Below, one piece after another: positions 7,842-17,138 of a stretch of DNA of 64,000 nucleotides. Each line of letters starts with the position of its first letter. Within the stretch, counting starts at the first letter, position 1. Made by a program: the position numbers and the translations under genes. The notes beneath the pieces are model-generated. The model ran no database searches. It was not told the origin of the DNA and saw nothing but the letters and a program-made list of their open reading frames with translations. The stretch comes from Sphingobacteriaceae bacterium (GTDB lineage: Bacteria; Bacteroidota; Bacteroidia; B-17B0; Aurantibacillaceae): NCBI GenBank assembly GCA_016705695.1, contig JADJLA010000007.1, positions 114,501 to 178,500 of the forward strand. Reading direction: 5' to 3'.

Positions 7842-9485
7842 ATGGCAAAAGAAATAACATTTAATATAGAAGCACGCGATGCACTAAAACGCGGCGTTGA
7901 TAAATTAGCAAATGCAGTAAAAGTAACATTGGGTCCAAAGGGGCGTAACGTTATCATCGACAAAAAATTTGGTTCACCGGCAATTACAAAAGACGGTGTA
8001 ACGGTAGCGAAAGAAATTGAATTGTCGGATCCTGTAGAAAATATGGGCGCGCAATTATTAAAAGAAGTTGCTTCTAAAACTGCAGATATTGCAGGTGATG
8101 GAACAACAACAGCAACTGTTTTAGCACAAGCCATTGTAACGGGCGGTTTAAAGAACGTTGCGGCAGGTGCAAATCCAATGGATCTAAAACGTGGAATTGA
8201 TAAGGCGGTAGCATTGGTAGTTGAAAATTTAGCGAAGCAATCAACATCGATAGGAAATGACATTAAAAAAATTGAACAAGTAGCAACCATCTCTGCAAAT
8301 AACGATAGTACTATCGGAAAATTAATTGCAGAAGCAATGGGTAAAGTTAAAAAAGAAGGAGTTATTACTGTTGAAGAAGCAAAAGGAACAGATACTAGCG
8401 TTGATGTTGTTGAGGGAATGGAATTTGATCGTGGTTACATCTCTCCTTATTTTATTACTGATGTAGATAAAATGGAAACAGTATTAGAGAGCCCTTATGT
8501 TTTAATTTACGAGAAAAAAATTAGCGCGATGAAGGAATTGCTTCCTATTTTAGAAAAAGCAGTTCAAACAGGAAAACCATTATTGATCATTGCTGAAGAT
8601 CTAGACGGAGAAGCATTACAAACGTTAGTAGTAAATCGTTTACGTGCTAATTTAAAGATTGCTGCGGTTAAAGCTCCGGGATTTGGTGATCGCAGAAAAG
8701 CAATGTTAGAAGATCTTGCAATTTTAACCGGTGGAACATTTATTAGCGAAGAGCGTGGATTCAAATTGGAGAATGCTGAATTGAACATGTTAGGTAAAGC
8801 AGAAAAGATCACCATTGACAAAGACAATACTACAATTGTGAATGGAGCCGGTAAAAAAGCTGATATCTCTGCGCGTGTAAATGCTATCAAAAATCAAATT
8901 GAAGCAACCACATCTGATTACGATAAAGAAAAATTACAAGAGCGTTTAGCTAAGTTGGCTGGTGGCGTTGCTGTACTTTATGTTGGTGCTGCGTCGGAAG
9001 TTGAAATGAAAGAGAAAAAAGATCGTGTTGACGATGCATTAGCTGCAACTCGTGCAGCTGTTGAAGAAGGAATTGTACCGGGTGGAGGAGTAGCGTATAT
9101 TCGTGCAGTATCATCTTTAGATAAAGCTAAAGGTTCAAACGATGATGAAACAACAGGTATTCAAATTGTAAAACGTGCTTTGGAAGAACCCCTTCGTCAA
9201 ATTTGTGCTAACAGTGGTATCGAAGGATCTATTGTTGTACAAAGAGTAAAAGAAGGTAAGGATGATTTTGGTTTCAATGCACGTACCGAAGTATTCGAAA
9301 ATCTTTTAAAAGCAGGTGTTATCGATCCAACTAAAGTAAGTCGTGTAGCACTTGAGAATGCAGCTTCTGTTGCAGGTATGTTATTAACTACCGATTGCGT
9401 TTTGGCTGAGAAGATCGAAGAAAAAGCTGCGAATGCACATGATCATGGTCACGGTGGCGGCGGTGGAATGGGTGGAATGATGTAA
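7842..9485 (+). CDS. groEL: Chaperonin GroEL
   Basis: A 547-residue Hsp60 chaperonin. Present are the N-terminal equatorial segment with VTLGPKGRNV and KDGVTVAKEIEL, the ATP-site motif AGDGTTTATVLA (about residues 84-95), and the apical domain with PYVLIYEKKISAMKELLPILE. The returning equatorial domain has EEGIVPGGGVAYIRA, and the C-terminal tail is Gly-Met-rich (GGGGGMGGMM) with a His-rich HDHGHG just before it. It folds proteins in an ATP-driven 14-mer with GroES. A strong hairpin terminator follows at 9511-9538. A single copy is seen here. Confidence 0.98.
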   Translation: MAKEITFNIEARDALKRGVDKLANAVKVTLGPKGRNVIIDKKFGSPAITKDGVTVAKEIELSDPVENMGAQLLKEVASKTADIAGDGTTTATVLAQAIVTGGLKNVAAGANPMDLKRGIDKAVALVVENLAKQSTSIGNDIKKIEQVATISANNDSTIGKLIAEAMGKVKKEGVITVEEAKGTDTSVDVVEGMEFDRGYISPYFITDVDKMETVLESPYVLIYEKKISAMKELLPILEKAVQTGKPLLIIAEDLDGEALQTLVVNRLRANLKIAAVKAPGFGDRRKAMLEDLAILTGGTFISEERGFKLENAELNMLGKAEKITIDKDNTTIVNGAGKKADISARVNAIKNQIEATTSDYDKEKLQERLAKLAGGVAVLYVGAASEVEMKEKKDRVDDALAATRAAVEEGIVPGGGVAYIRAVSSLDKAKGSNDDETTGIQIVKRALEEPLRQICANSGIEGSIVVQRVKEGKDDFGFNARTEVFENLLKAGVIDPTKVSRVALENAASVAGMLLTTDCVLAEKIEEKAANAHDHGHGGGGGMGGMM

Positions 9486-9506
9486 TATTTGATTGAATTA
9501 AGAATT

Positions 9507-9538
9507 AAAAGGCCTCGCAACTTTGCGAGGCCTTTTTT
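9507..9538 (+). terminator. Rho-independent terminator after groEL
   Basis: GGCCTCGC at 9511-9518 pairs with GCGAGGCC at 9525-9532 around a 6-nt loop. Flanking A/T pairs and a run of six T follow. It is 22 bp past the groEL stop codon. Confidence 0.9.
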
Positions 9539-9549
9539 GTATGGATAAA

Positions 9550-9580
9550 TTTGCTTTTTAACTTTTTTGTTATATATTTA
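9550..9580 (+). promoter_or_regulatory. Promoter for the T9SS cargo gene at 9602
   Basis: TTTG at 9550-9553, a 19-bp spacer, and TATATTTA at 9573-9580 (one mismatch from TAnnTTTG). The expected start is near 9587, leaving a ~15-nt leader. Confidence 0.5.
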
Positions 9581-9601
9581 CTTAACACTTAAAGTTACGA
9601 T

Positions 9602-10852
9602 ATGAAAAAATCTATACTCTTTTTATTTTCAATAGTATGTTTTGGTAACATAGCTTTATCTCAAAACACTTTATTCTACAACGCTGAACCTGGAACAGTG
9701 GATTACGGAAAAAATAAATCGGCTTTAAAAGTTGCTGATGGAAATTCTACGATTGCTACAAGTTATACGGCAAGCGCTTGTGGACTTAATTATTTACAGA
9801 CAAATGTATTTTTAGCAATGCGCAATCCTACTGTTTGGCCTGGCGCCGCGGTTCAACCAGCTCCTTTGATTGTTTCGTCATTACCTCCGGTAGGTTGTAC
9901 AACTATTCTAAAAGCATATTTATATGTAAGTGTTGGTGGAAATGGAATTCCAATTACGGCAACTGTCACTAACCCACAAAACGTGAGCTCTTCATTTTCA
10001 ATGACTGTAATTGGTCAGGGATCAAACTTATGCTGGAACTACCCTAACACTTATGCGTATAGAGCAGATGTAACCTCAGCGATCACAGGCAATGGAACGT
10101 ATTCTGTTTCAGGTATTCCTGTAGCTCTAACTGCTACTACACAACCCGATGATGCACACGGCGCAAGTTTAGTTATCATTTATGCAGATAACTCACAAAG
10201 CTATACAGGAAATATTGTTATAGCTGATGGTTGCGCATCTCAAATAGGGGGCACAAAAACGGCTACAATAGGCGGTTTCAATGTTTGTGGACCTACCAGC
10301 CTCACATCTAATTTTATGCTCATTTCAGATCTGCAAAAGTTGGCTAACTCTAACATTGCTTTTAATAGTATTACTCCTTCTTATACTTTACCTCAAGCCG
10401 CACAAATTGGGTTTAATTGGGTTTCCGACGCCGGTACTCCTGCTGCGGCAGGCCAAAGTACTGCTAATTATTCAGCTAGTGGTGGCGGCGATTGTTTTGC
10501 TATTATTGTGGCAGGTTTGTATTACCGTACAGCTTGTACAACCTGTACGCTGGCACCCAACGCACCTACTGTTTCTGTAAATACAAGCAGCAATCCTATT
10601 TGTCAAAGTAGTCAATCAGCCACATTATCTGCATCAGGTTCCACAACATATACGTGGAGTACAAACGCTACTGGATCTTCTATTGTGGTAACACCAACTG
10701 TAACTACCAATTATATTGTATGGAGTACAAATGCAAATGGTTGTGGAAGTGCTACATTAACACAAACTGTTACAGTTTGCAATAGTCTTAATGAGGACTT
10801 GATATCAAGAACCATTAAACTATTTCCAAACCCAAGCAGAGGGATTTTTTAA
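9602..10852 (+). CDS. Secreted T9SS cargo, frame broken before the sorting domain
   Basis: A 416-residue frame with a signal peptide (MKKSILFLFSIVCFGNIALSQ). A beta-rich domain follows, with paired cysteines and a repeat of strand-forming GNGTYSV/ANYSASGGGD blocks. An Ig-like module (TYTWSTNATGSSIVVTPTVTTNYIV) comes next. It then stops right after LFPNPSRGIF, which is the start of a type A sorting domain. The rest of that domain is intact in the next frame (10848-11045). Removing one T from the run of six at 10845-10850 joins the two parts into one ~480-residue protein. As read, the product would lack its T9SS signal and stay periplasmic. Function is unknown. Confidence 0.8.
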   Translation: MKKSILFLFSIVCFGNIALSQNTLFYNAEPGTVDYGKNKSALKVADGNSTIATSYTASACGLNYLQTNVFLAMRNPTVWPGAAVQPAPLIVSSLPPVGCTTILKAYLYVSVGGNGIPITATVTNPQNVSSSFSMTVIGQGSNLCWNYPNTYAYRADVTSAITGNGTYSVSGIPVALTATTQPDDAHGASLVIIYADNSQSYTGNIVIADGCASQIGGTKTATIGGFNVCGPTSLTSNFMLISDLQKLANSNIAFNSITPSYTLPQAAQIGFNWVSDAGTPAAAGQSTANYSASGGGDCFAIIVAGLYYRTACTTCTLAPNAPTVSVNTSSNPICQSSQSATLSASGSTTYTWSTNATGSSIVVTPTVTTNYIVWSTNANGCGSATLTQTVTVCNSLNEDLISRTIKLFPNPSRGIF

Positions 10853-11045
10853 AATTGAACTAAACGAAAATATTGAAAAACCGGAAATAGCAATTTATAA
10901 TTCTATTGGGCAATTGGTGTGCAAAAATTCACTTAAGGAAGGAATCAATACGATCGATATCAGTAAATTTTCTAGTGGATATTATTATTCGGTGATCACT
11001 TCAAATGGAGAGAAAATTCACAACGAGAAGATCATCGTAGAGTAG
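10848..11045 (+). pseudogene. Out-of-frame remainder of the type A sorting domain
   Basis: Read from 10848 this gives FKIELNENIEKPEIAIYN, then SIGQLVCKNSLKEGINTIDI, SSGYYYSVITSNGEK and a KIIVE end at the TAG of 11043-11045. Those are the remaining beta strands of a type A C-terminal domain, directly continuing the frame that ends at 10852. It has no start codon of its own. It is either an assembly indel or a true frameshift. Confidence 0.75.
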
Positions 11046-11047
11046 GT

Positions 11048-12076
11048 CTACCTATCATTTCTATTTCCCTTGGTCTTAGCATTGCTTAGACCTTTGAGAA
11101 TGAATGATAACTCTAAACCACCACGGCGTTTACTTGCCTGACTGAGTTTGGATGTATTCACGTCGTAACTTACGCCAAATACCATGTTTTTCTTATAGTC
11201 CATTGCTGCTGTAAATATGAGCGCATCTTTTGCACGTAAATAGGCACCAAATTGTATTGCAGATGAAATAAGGGTGAATGTATTTAATATAACTTTTTCG
11301 CGCGTTGATTGACCAATTAAAAATTTGATACTTCCACCGAATATGACCTCTTGGTGTTTGCCCTGCAAAGCGTACATGGCCGAAGGTAAAAATAAAGTAT
11401 TCTCACCCATTTTTACTTGCGCATGCATATGCCCAATGTATTTAAAATTCAAAGAAGGATCGGATGAATAGAATGAGATCTTTGGTTTTGTGATATGTGC
11501 CAGAGAACCACCTAATTCAAAACGCCCACCATTTGCTCTGCTGTAATATTTATACAAAATACCTGCCGCAAGATCAAACTTCATGAAACTTTGAAAGATC
11601 GCGCTCTCCCTTGTTGGTTTTGATGGGTCGTAAGCTTTTCCATCATATTGTGCATCCCATTTAAGGTCGGTAGTATTTATATTTCGTTGAAAAAATCCGG
11701 CTTTAACACCAGCGCTCAAACTACTGCTTCTGCTAAAATACACATGGTATGCAAGATCCAAATTAACTTGGTTAGTAGTAACTTTGCTCATCCCGGCTTT
11801 ATCGTTATACATACTAAAGCCATAGCCGATATGATTTCCTTTTTTCTTTTTGTTTAGATAGATTCTTGAATCAAATGCTAATGCAATTGTTTTAAAAGGA
11901 TTGATAACACTTTTCCATTGATTTTTATAATTTACAACAAAACGAAAATCGCTGTTGCTTGCACCCGCCGCCGCAGGATTAAGGAGTAGGGGTGATTCGT
12001 AAAACTGCGAGAAGTGAATGTCTTGAGCATGAATTAAACCAACACTTAGAAATAACGTTATGTAGATCCACTTCAT
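11048..12076 (-). CDS. PorP/SprF family type IX secretion outer-membrane protein
   Basis: A 342-residue outer-membrane protein. The signal peptide (ITLFLSVGLIHAQ) is followed by the family hallmark DIHFSQFYESPLLLNPAAAG. A beta-barrel follows, built of alternating strands such as RFVVNYKNQWKSV, GNHIGYGFSMYNDK and VIFGGSIKFL. In Flavobacterium johnsoniae SprF is needed to export the type B cargo SprB, and paralogous PorP/SprF genes sit beside the cargo they serve. Here the partner is the type B protein ending 2 bp upstream of its start codon, as the last two genes of a seven-gene operon. Confidence 0.92.
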   Translation of the reverse strand: MKWIYITLFLSVGLIHAQDIHFSQFYESPLLLNPAAAGASNSDFRFVVNYKNQWKSVINPFKTIALAFDSRIYLNKKKKGNHIGYGFSMYNDKAGMSKVTTNQVNLDLAYHVYFSRSSSLSAGVKAGFFQRNINTTDLKWDAQYDGKAYDPSKPTRESAIFQSFMKFDLAAGILYKYYSRANGGRFELGGSLAHITKPKISFYSSDPSLNFKYIGHMHAQVKMGENTLFLPSAMYALQGKHQEVIFGGSIKFLIGQSTREKVILNTFTLISSAIQFGAYLRAKDALIFTAAMDYKKNMVFGVSYDVNTSKLSQASKRRGGLELSFILKGLSNAKTKGNRNDR

Positions 12077-12078
12077 AA

Positions 12079-15000
12079 TTATCTTACAAGAGTAATATCT
12101 CCTTTTTGAACTAGTTTTTTATCGGTAAACATGGTAACGCTTAAGTAGTATGCATAAACTCCGGGCTCAGCATCTTTTCCTTTATATGTACCATCCCAAC
12201 CATTTTTCACATCTGTTGATTCAAATACTTTATTTCCCCAACGATCGTAAATGTGAAATACCATTTCCTTCACACCATTTCCTCTTAGATACAATACATC
12301 ATTTGCACCATCATTGTTTGGCGAAAAAATATCAGGTAAAAATATATCGGTTGATTCAAGTACACAAACCGATAAGGCATATGAGCTCGGACAATTTCCT
12401 TCGTTTACAACATTCAACGTTACATTATAATTTCCGGGATTTACGAAGTCGTGAGATACTGTTTGTCCTGGTACATAAGGCAATGTATTCCCATTAAAAC
12501 TCCAGGCACCTCCGGTTGCTCCATTACTAAGATCAAGGAAGGCTATTCTGCTTTCTTCAAAAGGAACGCAATTTAAATTTGGATTAGGCGAGAAAAGCGC
12601 TTTAATAGCATTATAACCCGGAATAACAATGGATGTATCCTTTGTACAACCTGTAGCAGTGTTCTTTATTTTTAAGAAATAATTTTTTCCAGCAACTCCA
12701 TTTAATACATTACTAGTTTGAATAGGTGTTGTATTCCATGTGTATGTATATGGTCCTGTTGAAGGAGTGATATTTGTTGTTACTTGCGCAGCTACCCCAT
12801 AACATTGCTTAGGAGGTGAAATAAATGCCGGGTAATACGTTGGATAAACAAAAACCCTAAACGTGTCTATAACAGGATCAGAACAGCCATCAATAGTAAC
12901 GCATGTATAAACTGTTGTTGCGTTTGGAACTACATTGTGTGTGTTTTGTGGCGTTAAATTATTCGTCCAACTATAAGTGTATTGTGTTACTGCTGGTAAA
13001 CCTCCGCTGCCTTTTACATTAATTACAGATGACCCTCCCAAACATATAGTCGGTGCAGAGATACTTGTGCTTGTAGTTAATTGTGGATGAACTCTAACTA
13101 CAGTGGTTGTGCTTGTTAAGCAAGCTCCAACGCCGTATTGGTAAGTTAAAGTATATTGACCGGCTCCAACAATAGAAGGATTGAATGTGTTTGGCGTGAT
13201 GGAGCTTACTGCAGTTAAGGTGCCGTTTGGCGGAACAGTATTAAATGTATATGTTGTATTTTGAAAACAATAAACAGAAGCAAGGTTTGAAATATTAGCT
13301 GCCACAAATTGATACACATAAACTTTTGCACTACCTGTTCCGCAACCTGCTCTGTTTGTAAATGTGTATGTGTATTGATTTCCTGCTAACACTGCACCGG
13401 GATTCATAATACCTAAAGAAGGTGTAATTAAACCGGGGCCTCCGGTCCAATTAGTTCCAAATGGCAAAGGAGGTGTTACAAGTGATAACGTTGGATGTGT
13501 TGAACAAACGGTAAGGTCAGGAGCTGTTACTACTGCAGGGTACACTATCATTTTTATAGAATCGGTACAGGTATTTATATCATAGAACACATTATGAATT
13601 CCCGGTCCGGCAACACTTGGATTAAAAATGTAATTACCGCCCGTAAAACTTACGCCCGGACCTGTGTAAATACCGCCCGAAGGCGCATAACTAAATGTTG
13701 CAAAACTATTGGTGAGTTGAAGTGTGTTACTTGAAGTGCAAAAGAATAAACTGTCGATGGAAATATTTGTTCGTATACATCGCATTACTATTGTATCAGG
13801 ACAACCATTAGCTGCTTTATACACAACAATATCATTATGATTACTCAAGCCACCTGCCGAAGGATTATACATTCCTGTTGCCGGGTTTTGAATTGCGCCA
13901 ACTACAGAGCAACTCCAACTTCCACCGGAAGGCGTTGCAGTTGATGGAATGGTAGAGAGTAAGAATGGGGCCTTTGCAGGACAAGTTGTAGCAGTAGTAG
14001 GAGATACATCAATATCCAATACATTCACAGCAAATGTTTCTGAACAACCACTCAAAAGCGAGTAGGTGATAACATGCAATCCAACACCGGCAAGATTAGG
14101 ACTGAATGTTCCAATAACACTATTTAAAATTCCCGGGCCGGTTTTGTAAAATCTTCCACCAATAGGAGAAATGCCTGGTAAATTTATCAGATATGTGTAC
14201 CAATTTGATCTACAAATATTAATTGTGCCAGGTGGAACGGTTAATGCATTTGTAACGTTAACGGATTTACTTAATGCACAAGGCCCAACGCTATATGTAA
14301 TTAAAAAAGACCCAACTTGAGTTGGTGTAAACACACCAGTTGGCGATATGTGTGGGCCCGACCATACTCCGCCTAATGGTAATCCGCCGGTAACAGTAAA
14401 TGTTGGTCCATTTAAACATGCAGCGTCGGCGCTCCCGACATTTATCTGTATAACCGTTACCTGTGTTGTTGTGATACAACTTCCTACTTGATATGTAATT
14501 GTTTTTACACCCGGGCCAGTACATGCCGAACAGAAAAATCCTGTTAATGAATTTGTAATTCCGGGGCCAAGCCAAACTCCCGGTGAAGGAGTTCCTGAAA
14601 AATTAAAATTAGTACCCTGACAAACCGACGGAGAAGGTAATGCGTTTATTTGCGGATCAATTACATAAATGGTTCTAGTGATAACAACAGAATTTGTAGG
14701 GGCCGATGCAACACTAACCGTACAATTATAAACTGTTGTAATGGTAGGGCAAACCGGATGTGGGCCTACACTAGATGGTAAGCCGTTATCCCAGGTATAA
14801 TTTAAAGTTAAACATACAGATGCTGGAATAACCGCCCTTACATTTGCGGTGCAACTATATGCACAAACAGTGTTACTTGAAGTTACGTTAATACTTCCTG
14901 TTATTGGACACGTAATAATTGAGAATGTGGTGATAAGGTTTTGATATTTATAAATACTGTCGCATTTATCTTTTCTAAATAAAGTTGAGTTAATCGTATA

Positions 15001-15696
15001 GTTACAATTTTGACTTAAGCCTGGGGAATTTAATTGAATTTGAAATACATTACATGTTCCATTACTACATGGCGTAGGAATAATTGTACTTATAACCGGA
15101 AACACAGGACCGGTGATGTTAAAATAGTTTGCCTTTAATGAATCACATAGAACTCCTTCAGTAGTTGTCATTGTAATTACAGTTGAACTACATGAGGGCA
15201 CAGAATTGATACTTGTTGTAGGTGGAGTTGGAGGTGGTGCTAAAGAGAACCAGCCACCGTTCCAGCCATGCCCAACTGTATTTCCATTCTCGCTCCATAC
15301 AACAGTTAATGTTCCTGAGGGTGCAATAATTGTTGGTAGTGGATTGCCGGGATTAATTGCAGTAAAAGGACCACCAAGTAATGGTGCCGCAGAATTCATC
15401 CCATCATAAAAGGAAATAAAATCACCGGCCTGAATTTGCGTTTGCGTTAATCCCGGATTAAATGTCATTGTAATTGGGCCGCCTCCAATAATGGTTAACG
15501 TTTGAACAACAACTGTATTTAATAAAGAAAAATAAGGAGCCGAGGGCCCGGCGTCGTCGTAGAATTTTGAACGGCAAAGCGTAATGGTATTAGTTTGCAT
15601 ATTTGTATTTTGAAGTACCTGAGATCTCAGATCCTCAAATCCATTGCAAACAAACGCTAAAACAAGAAATATTTTTATAAGGCCTGCTCTTTTCAA
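12079..15696 (-). CDS. Large adhesin-like protein with T9SS type B (gliding motility-associated) C-terminal domain
   Basis: A 1205-residue secreted protein. The signal peptide (IKIFLVLAFVCNGFEDLRSQ) precedes a CUB-like domain of ~140 residues (about 35-160; ITMTFNPG...GDFISFYDG...GTLTVVWSENG). About ten Ig-like or PKD-like repeats follow, rich in Thr/Ser/Pro/Gly and paired Cys. Each has the pattern PSGGxWSGPGI...FNPSxAGxGxHxVxY (for example FSGTPSPGVWLGPGI, VTGGLPLGGVWSGP, TLSLVTPPLPFGTNWTGG). The last ~90 residues are the type B sorting domain: LPDIFSPNNDGANDVLYL, YDRWGNKVFES, GWDGTYKGKDAEPGVYAYY. It probably forms a long surface stalk and uses the adjacent PorP/SprF protein for export. Confidence 0.9.
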   Translation of the reverse strand: MKRAGLIKIFLVLAFVCNGFEDLRSQVLQNTNMQTNTITLCRSKFYDDAGPSAPYFSLLNTVVVQTLTIIGGGPITMTFNPGLTQTQIQAGDFISFYDGMNSAAPLLGGPFTAINPGNPLPTIIAPSGTLTVVWSENGNTVGHGWNGGWFSLAPPPTPPTTSINSVPSCSSTVITMTTTEGVLCDSLKANYFNITGPVFPVISTIIPTPCSNGTCNVFQIQLNSPGLSQNCNYTINSTLFRKDKCDSIYKYQNLITTFSIITCPITGSINVTSSNTVCAYSCTANVRAVIPASVCLTLNYTWDNGLPSSVGPHPVCPTITTVYNCTVSVASAPTNSVVITRTIYVIDPQINALPSPSVCQGTNFNFSGTPSPGVWLGPGITNSLTGFFCSACTGPGVKTITYQVGSCITTTQVTVIQINVGSADAACLNGPTFTVTGGLPLGGVWSGPHISPTGVFTPTQVGSFLITYSVGPCALSKSVNVTNALTVPPGTINICRSNWYTYLINLPGISPIGGRFYKTGPGILNSVIGTFSPNLAGVGLHVITYSLLSGCSETFAVNVLDIDVSPTTATTCPAKAPFLLSTIPSTATPSGGSWSCSVVGAIQNPATGMYNPSAGGLSNHNDIVVYKAANGCPDTIVMRCIRTNISIDSLFFCTSSNTLQLTNSFATFSYAPSGGIYTGPGVSFTGGNYIFNPSVAGPGIHNVFYDINTCTDSIKMIVYPAVVTAPDLTVCSTHPTLSLVTPPLPFGTNWTGGPGLITPSLGIMNPGAVLAGNQYTYTFTNRAGCGTGSAKVYVYQFVAANISNLASVYCFQNTTYTFNTVPPNGTLTAVSSITPNTFNPSIVGAGQYTLTYQYGVGACLTSTTTVVRVHPQLTTSTSISAPTICLGGSSVINVKGSGGLPAVTQYTYSWTNNLTPQNTHNVVPNATTVYTCVTIDGCSDPVIDTFRVFVYPTYYPAFISPPKQCYGVAAQVTTNITPSTGPYTYTWNTTPIQTSNVLNGVAGKNYFLKIKNTATGCTKDTSIVIPGYNAIKALFSPNPNLNCVPFEESRIAFLDLSNGATGGAWSFNGNTLPYVPGQTVSHDFVNPGNYNVTLNVVNEGNCPSSYALSVCVLESTDIFLPDIFSPNNDGANDVLYLRGNGVKEMVFHIYDRWGNKVFESTDVKNGWDGTYKGKDAEPGVYAYYLSVTMFTDKKLVQKGDITLVR

Positions 15697-15697
15697 T

Positions 15698-16141
15698 TTA
15701 TTTATTGATAGTTATTGGCGCAGAGGTAACTTCCGCACTCCAGTGACCCGCTCTGTCTTTTAATTTAATATTCAATGTTGTTACTTCCGATGTGCCGGTA
15801 CCTAGCAAGAATAAACTATTCAATTTAACAGTTAACTCACCCTCTATATTTATATCATCACTCGTAATAGGCGCAAGTGGTTTTATATGGTAAGTGTCGG
15901 GATTTGGTAAGCGACTATCTTTTACTTGGAGCGAATGTTCATCGGGCGATTGATCACCAAGATCACCATTAGCATCTTTATATTTTATCTTAATAATTAC
16001 AGAATCCTGAAATTCCTTTACAGTAGAAGGTGATATGCTCACGATCTCAATTGTTGGTACTGGATCGGGGGCAGGCTCTTCCTTTTTTTTGCAAGCTGAA
16101 ATTAATGCCGCAATTGCTAAAGTTGAAATAATTGCTTTCAT
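15698..16141 (-). CDS. Small lipoprotein of the DUF1501/T9SS operon
   Basis: A 147-residue protein. The signal peptide ends in ALISAC, so Cys17 should be lipidated; the following KKKEEP is a common spacer. The rest is a single beta-sandwich-like domain (IEIVSISPSTVKEFQDSVII, KYKDANGDLGDQSPDEH, LNIKLKDRAGHWSAEV) resembling an Ig-like fold in which acidic loops may bind calcium. No enzyme motif is visible. It lies 1 bp downstream of the CX4CH lipoprotein gene and 1 bp upstream of the type B cargo gene, so it is co-translated with them. Its role may be an outer-membrane accessory to that cargo. Confidence 0.75.
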   Translation of the reverse strand: MKAIISTLAIAALISACKKKEEPAPDPVPTIEIVSISPSTVKEFQDSVIIKIKYKDANGDLGDQSPDEHSLQVKDSRLPNPDTYHIKPLAPITSDDINIEGELTVKLNSLFLLGTGTSEVTTLNIKLKDRAGHWSAEVTSAPITINK

Positions 16142-16142
16142 A

Positions 16143-17129
16143 TTACGGTGTTATTTTTAGAATGAAATAATCTGTATAATACAACGAGCCGTTATTTGGT
16201 GTTTCGGAAGGAGTTGCATGATCGGTATCGCGGATATATGTTCTTATAAAAATGTATCCGGTGTCGTTAAGTACGGTATTTAAATTAAAATTAGTGAGCT
16301 TATAATTATATTGAACCGTATTATCCAACGGCATATCCAAATAACTATTACCACTACTTGTAAAGTTTAATGTTTGAGTTACAGCACTAGAAAAATCAAA
16401 ACGATTTAACGAGAATTTAATTTCAGCACTAACCATGTTCTGTGGTAAAGTATTATCGTCTACAACATAACACCAAATATCCACAGGTCCATTGCCTTTT
16501 GAAATGCTAATATATTTTGGTCGTTGAAACGCTGTTGCATTACCTGTGTTTGTTAGCTGCAATCCCATCGTATTTGGGTTTTTGTTCCCGAGTACCGGAG
16601 GATTTCCAAACACATCCTTTGCACCGGCGTTGATCCAATCGGTAATGTTTTGAATATATGTTGAATTTGACCCGGTGAATTTCCACATGGTGTCGTTCCA
16701 AGGCATTCTTCCTTGTCCGAAAGTTAATGCTGTAGGTAAATTTTTACCCGGAACTTGAGTTAATCTTGAAATAAGTACCGATTTAGAAGCATCTCCAGGC
16801 ATAACACGGTAATTATATATGCTTGTATTTGGGTTGTTTGTTATAGGTGCATATACCATTGAGTTGTACGCGCTGCTTATGTTTCTATAGTCAGGTTCAA
16901 ATGTCCCATCGTGACAGCCTGAATTATTACATGTTTTTGTTAGTACCTTATCATAAATGTATTCAAATGAAGTTGGCGGTGGGTTATATCCTGAGGGTGT
17001 TGGGTCAGGTGCATTTAAACTCGGATCATCAAATGGATTAGGGGGAACAGACTCATCTTTTTTACAAGATATGAGCATCACAATAAAGAGTGAAGCAAAT
17101 AAGAAACTATTTATATAATATTTTTTCAT
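16143..17129 (-). CDS. Lipoprotein with cytochrome c-like CX4CH motif
   Basis: A 328-residue lipoprotein. The lipobox is LISC (Cys22), followed by a Pro-rich linker. A domain at about 55-175 contains TCNNSGCHDG (Cys67, Cys72, His73) and later VMPGDASKSVLISRL, GRMPW and a WINAGAKD end. These are the features of the 'c-type cytochrome' domains that accompany DUF1549/DUF1501 genes in Planctomycetota and Bacteroidota, with MPW supplying a possible distal methionine. The motif has four residues between the cysteines instead of two. Heme attachment is therefore plausible but not certain. The C-terminal ~140 residues are a beta-sandwich domain. Confidence 0.75.
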   Translation of the reverse strand: MKKYYINSFLFASLFIVMLISCKKDESVPPNPFDDPSLNAPDPTPSGYNPPPTSFEYIYDKVLTKTCNNSGCHDGTFEPDYRNISSAYNSMVYAPITNNPNTSIYNYRVMPGDASKSVLISRLTQVPGKNLPTALTFGQGRMPWNDTMWKFTGSNSTYIQNITDWINAGAKDVFGNPPVLGNKNPNTMGLQLTNTGNATAFQRPKYISISKGNGPVDIWCYVVDDNTLPQNMVSAEIKFSLNRFDFSSAVTQTLNFTSSGNSYLDMPLDNTVQYNYKLTNFNLNTVLNDTGYIFIRTYIRDTDHATPSETPNNGSLYYTDYFILKITP

Positions 17130-17138
17130 ATTTAATTA

